A stretch of 6,376 nucleotides of DNA from Candidatus Peregrinibacteria bacterium (GCA_016220125.1 JACRIF010000087.1:1-6376); one strand, 5' to 3'; positions 1-5,337 are shown, counted from the first letter of the stretch. Numbers and translations: made by a program. The notes: a model not told the origin generated them from the sequence alone.

Positions 1-411
1 CGATTCCGAAGGCACGAGGATCCGCTGGGCGTGTTTCACGGCAAATTTCGTCCCCCATTCCAAGTACCATCGTGATAGGCGGCCATAACTTTTCGGGAAT
101 CGCCGAAAGGCCACATCGTGAATCGTGATTGCCGTGTTTTTCGGATGGACGATCGGCATGACGTGCGAGGGCACGAACAAATTGTCGATTTTTTTATTTC
201 GGAAACATTCCCAACTCAGGCGAACTTGCGTCCACAGCCTGGGAAAGGGGATCGTGATCTGCGGCACCGGCAACCCTATTTTTTGGGGTGCGATCAACGT
301 GAGTCCCTCGGGAATCTGTTTGGCCATGGCGTTGATGAGGTGGAAGGAGTAATTTTCCACCCCCGTGCGCTGGGCCGTGTTGCCGTAGCGGGAAGCATCG
401 ACGTAGAGCAT
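1..411 (-). CDS. Glycosyltransferase, GT4-like (group 1), N-terminal part only
   Basis: An open frame runs from ATG at 411 to the window edge (137 codons, no stop), so only the N-terminal half of the protein is visible. It starts MLYVDASRYGN and continues RTGVENYSFHL (residues 16-26). This is the pattern with which many GT4 enzymes open their donor/acceptor Rossmann fold. Further on are FVPSHVMP (79-86), TIHDVAFRRFP (96-106), a WYLEW element (115-119) and ILVPSES (131-137), matching the GT-B N-domain signatures HDxxF and the V(P/S)S(E/H)S strand end. Family members move a sugar from a nucleotide donor to a polysaccharide, lipid or protein acceptor at the inner membrane; donor and acceptor cannot be told here because the C-terminal nucleotide-binding domain is outside the window. 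The start is fixed by an in-frame TAG four codons upstream. An AAGGA sits only 1 nt before the ATG, too close for a normal ribosome binding site. The gene is divergent from the PUR gene. Confidence 0.82.
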   Translation of the reverse strand, partial: MLYVDASRYGNTAQRTGVENYSFHLINAMAKQIPEGLTLIAPQKIGLPVPQITIPFPRLWTQVRLSWECFRNKKIDNLFVPSHVMPIVHPKNTAITIHDVAFRRFPKSYGRLSRWYLEWGTKFAVKHAQRILVPSES

Positions 412-415
412 TTCC

Positions 416-442
416 TTTAGGGACTAGGTTTTAGGGGCTAGG
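416..442. repeat. Two imperfect TTTAGGG(A/G)CTAGG repeats
   Basis: Two 13-bp units, 416-428 and 430-442, are identical at 12 of 13 positions (TTTAGGGACTAGG and TTTAGGGGCTAGG) with a 14-bp period. They lie just upstream of the glycosyltransferase start, inside its probable 5' leader, and read CCTAG(C/T)CCCTAAA on the coding strand. Whether they are a regulatory site or a scattered intergenic repeat of this genome cannot be decided from one locus. Confidence 0.6.
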
Positions 443-452
443 TGTTGGTCTT

Positions 453-479
453 ATTTTAGAGTTAAAATCCGAATGTCGA
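453..479 (-). promoter_or_regulatory. Possible promoter for the glycosyltransferase gene
   Basis: On the minus strand, TCGACA (474-479, 5 of 6 to TTGACA) is followed after 15 nt by TAAAAT (453-458, 5 of 6 to TATAAT). Transcription would start near 446, about 35 nt before the ATG. The spacer is shorter than the preferred 17 nt, so this is a weak call made mainly because it is well placed. Confidence 0.3.
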
Positions 480-497
480 AAGGTGTAATAAATTGGG

Positions 498-525
498 TTG
501 CGCAAAATGAATAGGTTAGTATAAT
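498..525 (+). promoter_or_regulatory. Promoter of the PUR-domain gene
   Basis: A perfect TATAAT lies at 520-525, with TTGCGC (3 of 6 to TTGACA) 16 nt upstream at 498-503. Transcription would start near 532, giving a leader of about 30 nt before the ATG at 562. That leader is pyrimidine-rich and contains no Shine-Dalgarno-like purine tract. Confidence 0.6.
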
Positions 526-561
526 AAACTGGCATTTTTTACATCCTTTTTCATTTCTACT

Positions 562-879
562 ATGGACGACGGATACCAATTCGACGATGATACGGCTTCC
601 TTGGATGCCAAGACCCCGATTCAGCATCAACCCTCCCACACCGGGCAGGCGGGTGGCATGGCACGCACGCCCCGCGGCGAGTTCGCGGAAGAGGTTTTCT
701 CCAAAACCATCCAAGCCAAGTTCCGCACCTTCTATGTTGACCTCAAAAAGAGCGGCAACGGACTGTTCGTGAAAGTCAGCGAGAAGAGCCACGGCCGCAA
801 GAGCACCATCATGATGGACCTCGAGGATCTGGCCCCCATCATCTCGGCTTTGCAGGAAGTTCAGGCCAGGGCCAAATAA
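562..879 (+). CDS. PUR-domain (DUF3276-like) DNA/RNA-binding protein
   Basis: This 105-aa protein has two parts. Residues 1-39 are polar, acidic at the start and probably disordered. Residues 40-100 match the small bacterial Pur-alpha-like fold: EEVFSKTIQAKFRTFYVDLK (43-62), a basic beta-hairpin GLFVKVSEKSHGRKSTIMM (67-85), then a closing helix DLEDLAPIISALQEV (86-100). The order 'VFSK...RTFYVDLK...L.VKVSE...I....ED...I..AL' is that of the PUR/DUF3276 family of Bacteroidetes and of spirochaete BpuR, which bind single-stranded nucleic acid as dimers. The usual length is about 70-130 aa, so the gene looks complete. The assignment rests on recognising this pattern by eye. ATG at 562 follows a good TATAAT promoter by about 30 nt but has no ribosome binding site. 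The gene is monocistronic: divergent from the glycosyltransferase, convergent with rny, and followed by its own terminator. A cytoplasmic role in gene regulation or nucleoid/RNA binding is inference. Confidence 0.75.
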   Translation: MDDGYQFDDDTASLDAKTPIQHQPSHTGQAGGMARTPRGEFAEEVFSKTIQAKFRTFYVDLKKSGNGLFVKVSEKSHGRKSTIMMDLEDLAPIISALQEVQARAK

Positions 880-896
880 TCGACCATCATATTTTC

Positions 897-938
897 AAAC
901 AGGGTTTGGCCTTCAGGGGCCAGGCCCTGTTTTTGTTT
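897..938 (+). terminator. Intrinsic terminator of the PUR-domain gene
   Basis: A 13-bp stem pairs 899-911 with 918-930 (ACAGGG with CCCTGT, then TTTGGCC with GGCCAGG including two G-U pairs) around a 6-nt loop, 912-917. A T-run at 930-938, broken by a single G, follows. It begins 18 nt after the stop codon. Confidence 0.9.
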
Positions 939-945
939 GGTACCA

Positions 946-990
946 TTCAAAAACCCGGAGGGCGGCTTGCGCCACTTTCCGGGTTTCATT
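946..990 (-). terminator. Intrinsic terminator of rny, possibly bidirectional
   Basis: The outer stem AAACCCGGA (951-959) with TCCGGGTTT (978-986) encloses an inner GGCG/CGCC hairpin (961-964 with 970-973). On the minus strand the stem ends in a T-rich tract, so it terminates rny, whose stop codon is about 20 nt away. On the plus strand a shorter TTT follows, giving a weak back-up for the PUR gene. Confidence 0.8.
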
Positions 991-1007
991 GAGTTCAGTT
1001 CCAATGG

Positions 1008-2567
1008 TTAACGGGCGACTTCGATGGCGCGCGTTTCGCGCAGGACATTCACCTTGATGGTGCCGGGGTAGGCCAGCTCCTTCTCGATGCGTCGGGCGAT
1101 CTCGTGCGACAGTTTGATGGCGGCCAGATCGTCGATCTCGTTCGGGCGCACCATCACGCGGACCTCTCGACCGGCTTGAATGGCGTAGGCCTTCTCGACG
1201 CCTGGGAAGCTGAGCACCAAAGCCTCGAGCTCCTGTAAACGCTTGATATAGGTGTCCATTGACTCGCGGCGGGCACCAGGGCGGGCAGCCGAGATGGCAT
1301 CCGCGGCCTGAACCAGCATGGCTTCCGCTGAATTGAAGGGGACGTCCTCGTGATGCGCCTCCATGGTATGGATGATTTCCTTCGAAACCCCGTATTTTTT
1401 CAGGATGTCGCGGCCGATCAGGGCGTGGCTTCCCTCCACCTCGTGGTCGACGGCCTTGCCGATGTCATGCAGGAACCCACCGGCTTTCGCCACTTGGACG
1501 TTCAAGCCGATTTCGGCGGCCATGGCCGCGGCCAGATAGCCCACCTCCATGCTGTGCTTCAACACGTTCTGGCCGTAGCTGGTGCGGAATTTCAGGCGAC
1601 CGATGATTTTCACCAAGTCGGGATGCAGGCCCACAATGCCCATTTCGGACACAGCCTTTTCTCCCGTCTCCGTCATCATTTGGCTGATTTCGTTCTTGGT
1701 CTCCTCCACCACGCTTTCGATGCGGGCTGGGTGGATGCGACCGTCCTCGATCAGTTTCTCGAGCGAGCGTTTGGCCACATAGCGGCGCACCAGGTCGAAG
1801 CCCGAGATCACGATGGCGCCTGGGGTGTCGTCGACAATCACGTCGACGCCGGTCAGATGCTCGAAGGCATTGATGTTTCGGCCTTCGCGTCCGATGACGC
1901 GACCCTTGATGTCGTCGCTGGAAAGGTTCACCAGGGTTTGGGTCGACTCCGAGGTGACTTCGTTGGCCAACTTTTGGATGGCCTGGGTGATCACATCCCG
2001 CGCCTTCTTGTTCGCGTCCTCTTTCACATCCGACTCGATCATGTGGTACTTTTTCACGATCTCCCCTTTGTAGTCGCGCTCCACATTCTCCAAAAGCAAG
2101 GCCCTGGCCTCGTCCTTGCTCATGTTGGTGATCTTGGAGAGCACCTCCTCCTGTTTCAGGTACATGGCCTCCACCTTTTCCTCTTCTGCCTTGAGCCTTT
2201 CGATCTTTTTGGCGAATTCCTCCTTCACTTTTTCGCTCTCGGCGATCTTATGGTCGACCTGGTCCTCTTTGGTGATCAGGCGCTGCTCGAGCTTTTCGAT
2301 TTGTTTTCGGCGCTCCTGCTCCTCTTTTTTGGCCTCCTCGATGATCTCGAACGCCTTGTTCTTGGCATCGAGCATTTTTTCCTTCAGCGCGGTTTCGGCG
2401 GTGAGCACTTTCTGCTCAACCTCCTTGCGGTGTTTTTCGAGCTTCGCGATCTCCTTTTCGTTCTCTTGTTGGATGCTCTTCAAATGCGCGGATCCCTGCG
2501 CATGGTAAAAGGCATAGACGCCCGCGGCGCCAATGGCCAGGCCCACTAGGGCAAATACAAAACTCAT
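1008..2567 (-). CDS. rny: Ribonuclease Y
   Basis: This 519-aa protein has the RNase Y layout and length (Bacillus subtilis RNase Y is 520 aa). Residues 2-24 form one N-terminal membrane helix that anchors the enzyme to the inner membrane. Residues about 30-200 are a long, highly charged coiled coil. A KH domain at about 210-275 carries the GREG loop (226-229) within GRVIGREGRN. An HD phosphohydrolase domain at about 330-430 carries LKHSMEV (His338), FLHDIGKAVDHEVEGSH (His367-Asp368), the EAHHED histidines (405-406) and AADAISAARPGAR (Asp423). The C-terminal region IQAGREVRVMV...PGTIKVNVLRETRA is strongly conserved in the family. RNase Y is an endonuclease that starts mRNA decay and processing; the HD residues bind the catalytic metals, and all appear intact. 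ATG at 2567 directly precedes the hydrophobic anchor and has no Shine-Dalgarno. A consensus promoter lies about 220 nt upstream, leaving a long leader with a small ORF. The gene is convergent with the PUR gene. Confidence 0.98.
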   Translation of the reverse strand: MSFVFALVGLAIGAAGVYAFYHAQGSAHLKSIQQENEKEIAKLEKHRKEVEQKVLTAETALKEKMLDAKNKAFEIIEEAKKEEQERRKQIEKLEQRLITKEDQVDHKIAESEKVKEEFAKKIERLKAEEEKVEAMYLKQEEVLSKITNMSKDEARALLLENVERDYKGEIVKKYHMIESDVKEDANKKARDVITQAIQKLANEVTSESTQTLVNLSSDDIKGRVIGREGRNINAFEHLTGVDVIVDDTPGAIVISGFDLVRRYVAKRSLEKLIEDGRIHPARIESVVEETKNEISQMMTETGEKAVSEMGIVGLHPDLVKIIGRLKFRTSYGQNVLKHSMEVGYLAAAMAAEIGLNVQVAKAGGFLHDIGKAVDHEVEGSHALIGRDILKKYGVSKEIIHTMEAHHEDVPFNSAEAMLVQAADAISAARPGARRESMDTYIKRLQELEALVLSFPGVEKAYAIQAGREVRVMVRPNEIDDLAAIKLSHEIARRIEKELAYPGTIKVNVLRETRAIEVAR

Positions 2568-2571
2568 GGGG

Positions 2572-2739
2572 TTAAATTGTTAGGGGGTATTTTAACCTCG
2601 AGTTTCCTATGGGGGCTTTGTCGGATTTGATGCTTTTTCGTTTTGGTCCGCCCGAGGCGGGTCCGTCGATAATCGGTCGAATTTTTTGAGAGATCGGGAA
2701 TCGAAATTGCGGTTTCAAATCAGAGGCGGCGGGGTCCAT
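2572..2739 (-). CDS. Possible small ORF (55 aa) in the rny leader
   Basis: An ATG at 2739 opens a 55-codon frame ending with TAA at 2572-2574, only 4 nt before the rny ATG. An in-frame TAA lies six codons upstream, so this ATG is the only ATG choice. The peptide is rich in Lys, Arg, Pro and Ile (MDPAASDLKPQF... to ...RLKYPLTI) with no motif I recognise and no membrane segment. It lies wholly inside the leader predicted from the promoter at 2797-2824. The tight junction with rny would allow translational coupling, which could help a gene with no Shine-Dalgarno of its own. Against it are the lack of a ribosome binding site, the lack of recognisable homology and the ordinary chance of a 55-codon frame in this composition. 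It may simply be leader sequence. Confidence 0.25.
   Translation of the reverse strand: MDPAASDLKPQFRFPISQKIRPIIDGPASGGPKRKSIKSDKAPIGNSRLKYPLTI
2648..2660. other. Small GC-rich hairpin in the rny leader
   Basis: CCGCC (2648-2652) and GGCGG (2656-2660) form a 5-bp stem with a 3-nt CGA loop. A short palindrome, CGATAATCG, lies close by at 2667-2675. No T-run follows on the minus strand, so it is not a classical terminator. It could be a structured part of the rny leader. Confidence 0.35.
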
Positions 2740-2796
2740 TGGGTCACTCGAGCGTTACAGGAAAGCGTTCTTAAATAGAATTTAATTTCCAACCTC

Positions 2797-2824
2797 ATTG
2801 TATAATGATGGTTTTATTTGTCAA
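2797..2824 (-). promoter_or_regulatory. Promoter of rny
   Basis: On the minus strand a perfect TTGACA (2819-2824) is followed after 16 nt by TACAAT (2797-2802, 5 of 6). It is the best housekeeping promoter in the window. Transcription would start near 2790, giving rny a leader of about 220 nt. On the opposite strand a perfect TATAAT overlaps it at 2801-2806, but without a credible -35 box at the right distance. Confidence 0.7.
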
Positions 2825-2916
2825 AAGTGGGGGCGTGCTCCATTGGTGGCGAAGGCAAGCCATTTTTTTCGACTCACTTCTTCCATCGCCTCTTAAGAAA
2901 AAGAGGGAAAAATCAG

Positions 2917-2945
2917 TTGCACAATTTACGAAAATTTGGTATAAT
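2917..2945 (+). promoter_or_regulatory. Promoter of the putative non-coding RNA
   Basis: A perfect TATAAT at 2940-2945 has TTGCAC (3 of 6 to TTGACA) exactly 17 nt upstream at 2917-2922. The architecture resembles the PUR-gene promoter (TTGCGC-16-TATAAT). The predicted start is near 2952. No protein start with coding character follows, yet a strong terminator does, about 590 nt downstream. Confidence 0.65.
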
Positions 2946-2993
2946 AATCTGATTCGTTGATCTTTGAAAACGACCGTTGGCGAGAGGATTCTG

Positions 2994-3066
2994 CCTGAGA
3001 AAACAAAAACAAATGTTTGGCATCTGGAGTTCGGCTTTTAAGCCGGCCCGGCCACTTGTTCTCAGG
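2994..3066 (+). other. Hairpin domain near the 5' end of the putative RNA
   Basis: CCTGAGAA at 2994-3001 and TTCTCAGG at 3059-3066 are perfect 8-bp complements. A nearby AACAA/TTGTT can extend the stem past a two-A bulge. Inside is CGGC/GCCG (3032-3035 with 3042-3045) with a 6-nt loop. Confidence 0.5.
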
Positions 3067-3304
3067 TGGGCTTCTCTCACCCATGGTGCCGCGCCTCGCT
3101 TGGGATTCCGGGTTTTCGCTGGTCTGCGGATCGGTGGCCTCCTGGAAGCTTGGTTTTTGTCCCCCCGATGTATTTCGGGGCTGGGCGAATTCCATCCGCC
3201 TCCGTGCACTGCGCGCAGGCCCAAGGTGAGTCAGGATTCTGTCTGTTGCTCAATTCACTTTCCGCTGTCTCAGCCTTTTTAGCTCAGTCCGCGGCAAGTG
3301 GCAT

Positions 3305-3328
3305 CGTTTTGCGCTTATCCGCAAAACG
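3305..3328 (+). other. 9-bp hairpin within the putative RNA
   Basis: CGTTTTGCG (3305-3313) and CGCAAAACG (3320-3328) form a perfect 9-bp stem with a 6-nt CTTATC loop. There is no T-run after it, so it is not a terminator. Confidence 0.6.
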
Positions 3329-3442
3329 CATGGCACCAGACCAAACAGGATCGTTAAAGCTCTTCAAAACCAAAACCAAAGTTCATGCCTTGTCCGCTTC
3401 GGTGGATGAGCTTGGCCACACGTTTCGTTGTTTTGTTAGAGT

Positions 3443-3481
3443 TTAGTCGTCTGAAATTGTTCATCGATTCTGGACGGCTAA
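3443..3481 (+). other. Stem-loop near the 3' end of the putative RNA
   Basis: TTAGTCGTC (3443-3451) pairs with GACGGCTAA (3473-3481) through 9 bp including one G-U. A further partial stem inside (GAA with TTC, TTG with CGA) gives a long irregular hairpin. The compensating wobble pair is consistent with a maintained RNA helix, but this is a single sequence. Confidence 0.5.
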
Positions 3482-3509
3482 GTTTTAATGGTGTCATTGG
3501 TGGGAGTCT

Positions 3510-3540
3510 AAAAAAACCTTTCATCTTGAAAGGTTTTTTT
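3510..3540. terminator. Strong bidirectional intrinsic terminator
   Basis: Seven A (3510-3516), CCTTTC (3517-3522), loop ATCTT (3523-3527), GAAAGG (3528-3533) and seven T (3534-3540) form a near-perfect 13-bp A/T-flanked hairpin. On the plus strand it ends the putative RNA gene. On the minus strand it follows the stop of the 139-aa gene (3544) and ends the exchanger-murF-139-aa transcript. Confidence 0.95.
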
Positions 3541-3543
3541 AAT

Positions 3544-3963
3544 TTATTCATCAATGGGAACCATTCGTTTGAGCATCCAATCCCCGATCCATTTTTTCGC
3601 TCCCTTGGCCTCGGTTGACGCCTCTTCATGGGCGTTGGGGTCATCCAAAAACTCCATTTGAAACTGCCGAATCTCATTCGACAGCACACGGCTTTCAATG
3701 ATTTTCACCCTTCTGCTGAAAAAAACATGGGCGCTTCCCATCGTTGGCAGACCTGTTGCCTCAGTGTGCCCGAGAACCCGCTTCATCTTGAGGCGTGCGG
3801 TTGAGTCGAGCTTGTTGGGTTCGACTTGAAGGTCACTTTCACGAAGTGCTCGCTCATTGGGCGATCCCCATTTTGGAGTATCCATAAATACTGGAAAAGT
3901 TTTAAAATGGCACGCTTTCTTTTGACGAAATCCCATTTTACCAAAAAAAGGCTCCTTCGTCAT
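3544..3963 (-). CDS. Hypothetical protein, 139 aa
   Basis: I do not recognise this protein. ATG at 3963 lies 36 nt after the stop of the MurF-type gene on the same strand, and the TAA at 3544-3546 is followed at once by a strong terminator. Both facts favour a real last gene of that transcript. The protein has no signal peptide or membrane helix. Residues 1-60 are basic and aromatic-rich at the start (MTKEPFFGKMGFRQKK). Residues about 78-105 (SAHVFFSRRVKIIESRVLSNEIRQFQMEF) look like a beta strand followed by a helix. The end (about 108-139) is charged, with WIGDWMLKRM near the C-terminus. Codon choice has no strong third-position GC preference, unlike the clearly GC-rich third positions of rny and murF, which may mean recent arrival, weak selection or a non-coding frame. 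There is no Shine-Dalgarno at 3963; an internal ATG (codon 10) has an AAGGAG upstream but too far away. Confidence 0.6.
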   Translation of the reverse strand: MTKEPFFGKMGFRQKKACHFKTFPVFMDTPKWGSPNERALRESDLQVEPNKLDSTARLKMKRVLGHTEATGLPTMGSAHVFFSRRVKIIESRVLSNEIRQFQMEFLDDPNAHEEASTEAKGAKKWIGDWMLKRMVPIDE

Positions 3964-3999
3964 TTAAGGATTGATGGGGCTTGGGAATAAAGCAGGGGA

Positions 4000-5259
4000 T
4001 CAAATCTTTTCCCAGGCCTTGTCCTGCCGGCACAACACTTGGCTGGCCAGGTCGGGATTTTCCATGATGATTTTCACCAGATGCTCCATGCGCACCCGGT
4101 TCTGGGAGCCTTTCACGAGGACCAGATCGTTGGGCAACAGGAAATCCTTGAGGAAGGCGCCCGCCTCCTCCGAGCTGAAGAAGGTGTGCACCTTGGTTTC
4201 GGGCATGCCCGCCTCGACTGCCCCTTGTTTGATGACGGCGGCCTCCTGGCCTACGGCGACCAGTTCGGTGGCAACTTTGGCGGCGTTGGCGCCCATGGCG
4301 AGGTGCGCCTCCTTTGTGCGCTCCCCGAGTTCATTCATGGTTCCCAAGGCGGCGATCTTGCGCTCCGCCTTCAGTTCGCCGAGCAATTCCAAGGCGCGAG
4401 CCACGCTGTTGGGCGAGGCGTTGTAGGAACTGTCGATGATCATGCTGTGATGGATGCCCCGAATGGGGTTCATCCGTCCGTTGGGCAATTGGAAATCCCT
4501 CAGGGCGGCCACACATTCCTTGAGGCTCAAGCCCAACGCCAGGGCGACCGCGATCGCCGGGAGCAGGGTGTAGATCTGGAACCGGCCCAGCACCGGCACC
4601 GCGAACTCCGCGCTGTCGGTTTTGTAGGTCACCGTGAATTTCACATGCTTGTTGGTGATCTCGATGTCGCTGGCCTTCACCATCGCATCCTCGCCCGTGC
4701 CGTAGCTCAGCACCTTGGCCTTGGTCTCCATGGTTTTCACCAAAGGGTCGTCAAAATTAAGGATGGCGATCCCGTCTTTGTGCATATCCCGGATCAGGCT
4801 GTTTTTTTCGGTTCGGATGTCGTCCAGATCCTTGAATTGGCCCAACTCCAAATGCACCGGGCTCACGTTGGTGACCACTCCAATGTCGGGCTTCGCGATG
4901 GCGACCAATTTTTTCAGGTCGCCGGCCTTGTCGGCGCCCATCTCGAGCACGATTTTCTGGTAGCGCGTTTTGTTTTTCGCGAACGCTCGCTTGAGGATTC
5001 CAAGCCACATTTTGGGCGAAGAGAACCCCGATGCCTCCTCCTGCAAAATGGCCAAGCTCATTCCGAGCTCGGTGTTGAATCCCTTAGGGCTGTGATGCGT
5101 TTTGAAATGCTTGCTGAGAATATGGTAGATGGCCTCTTTGGTGCTGGTCTTTCCGATGCTGCCCGTCACCGCGATGACTTGGCTGCGGTGTTTTTTAAGT
5201 TGCTGCTTCGCTTTTGCCGCCAGTATTCGGGTGACAATGAAACGGAATGCGCTTTTCAT
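4000..5259 (-). CDS. murF: MurF-type UDP-MurNAc-tripeptide:D-Ala-D-Ala ligase lacking the N-terminal domain
   Basis: The central and C-terminal Mur ligase domains are complete. Numbered from ATG at 5259 (419 aa), they contain the ATP loop TGSIGKTSTK (32-41), LEMGADKAGD (105-114), NVSPVHLE (131-138), the lysine of TEKN expected to be carbamylated (Lys152), NFDDP (168-172), DSSYNASPNS (276-285), LGTMNELGE (305-313) and LVKGSQNRVRME (381-392). The YNAsP, LGxMxELGE and VKGSxxxRME motifs point to MurF rather than MurC, D or E. MurF joins D-Ala-D-Ala to UDP-MurNAc-tripeptide in the cytoplasm, the last soluble step of peptidoglycan precursor synthesis. Only 31 residues precede the ATP loop, against roughly 100 in E. 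coli MurF, so the usual UDP-substrate domain is absent and a short hydrophobic-basic helix stands in its place. A TTG at 5316 would add 19 residues without restoring it; I prefer the ATG. The stop is TGA. The gene follows the exchanger and precedes the 139-aa gene on the same strand. Confidence 0.88.
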   Translation of the reverse strand: MKSAFRFIVTRILAAKAKQQLKKHRSQVIAVTGSIGKTSTKEAIYHILSKHFKTHHSPKGFNTELGMSLAILQEEASGFSSPKMWLGILKRAFAKNKTRYQKIVLEMGADKAGDLKKLVAIAKPDIGVVTNVSPVHLELGQFKDLDDIRTEKNSLIRDMHKDGIAILNFDDPLVKTMETKAKVLSYGTGEDAMVKASDIEITNKHVKFTVTYKTDSAEFAVPVLGRFQIYTLLPAIAVALALGLSLKECVAALRDFQLPNGRMNPIRGIHHSMIIDSSYNASPNSVARALELLGELKAERKIAALGTMNELGERTKEAHLAMGANAAKVATELVAVGQEAAVIKQGAVEAGMPETKVHTFFSSEEAGAFLKDFLLPNDLVLVKGSQNRVRMEHLVKIIMENPDLASQVLCRQDKAWEKI

Positions 5260-5337
5260 AAGTTCACATAGAAAATAAACCGCCTTCGCAAATTCACTCG
5301 GGCAGTTTACAGGCAAAGACCCATTTAGACAAGGTGG

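Larger units (their letters stand above)
2952..3540 (+). ncRNA. Putative large structured non-coding RNA, family unknown
   Basis: A plus-strand promoter at 2917-2945 and a near-perfect terminator at 3510-3540 bracket about 590 nt in which no frame looks like a protein: translations are rich in Arg, Pro, Trp and Cys, and no family is recognisable. The segment is full of pairing. CCTGAGAA (2994-3001) pairs with TTCTCAGG (3059-3066). CTTGGG (3099-3104) can pair with CCCAAG (3220-3225), enclosing TTCCGGG (3106-3112) with CCTGGAA (3141-3147) and the CCCCGA/TCGGGG hairpin (3163-3168 with 3175-3180). A 9-bp CGTTTTGCG/CGCAAAACG hairpin spans 3305-3328. A C(UUCG)G-capped hairpin spans 3392-3407. TTAGTCGTC/GACGGCTAA (3443-3451 with 3473-3481) forms a 9-bp stem near the 3' end. 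I find neither the RNase P signature (GAGGAAAGTC with ACAGAA), the tmRNA T-arm and CCA end, nor the SRP RNA tetraloop region. The ends are inferred from promoter and terminator only. It could also be a long untranslated or degraded region. Confidence 0.5.

Noticed and set aside
451..792. A minus-strand frame of 113 codons over the PUR gene
   Set aside because: It overlaps the PUR coding region on the opposite strand. The PUR frame has a promoter, a terminator and a recognisable fold.
1350..2549. A 399-codon open frame on the plus strand opposite rny
   Set aside because: It is exactly antisense to a certain gene. Its Leu/His/Phe/Asp-rich translation mirrors the charged coiled-coil codons of RNase Y, and it has no recognisable domain.
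2847..2869. TGGC/GCCA hairpin followed by seven T on the plus strand
   Set aside because: The stem is only 4 bp with an 8-nt loop, and no gene on that strand ends here, so I do not call a terminator.
2913..3282. Several 70-126-codon frames on both strands over the putative RNA
   Set aside because: Their translations are rich in Arg, Pro, Trp and Cys, they overlap each other in different frames, and none has a ribosome binding site or family motif. GC-rich structured RNA explains them better.
3280..3288. TAGCTCAGT, resembling a tRNA D-arm
   Set aside because: No matching D-stem partner, anticodon arm or GTTCRA T-loop follows at tRNA spacing, so it is a chance match.
2952..3540. RNase P RNA, tmRNA or SRP RNA as identity of the putative RNA
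   Set aside because: The P4 pair GAGGAAAGTC/ACAGAA, the tmRNA T-arm with tag ORF and CCA end, and the SRP GGAAG-type core were all sought on the plus strand and not found. An ACAGAATCC on the minus strand near 3240 lacks the partner motif.
4000..4002. TGA possibly read as glycine (as in Gracilibacteria), extending murF by 12 residues
   Set aside because: The MurF C-terminus is already complete, no recognised gene contains an in-frame TGA, and glycine is coded by GGN throughout. The standard code suffices.
4039..5271. A 410-codon open frame on the plus strand opposite murF
   Set aside because: It is an antisense shadow of a GC-rich gene. The His/Gly/Asp-rich translation has no family features.
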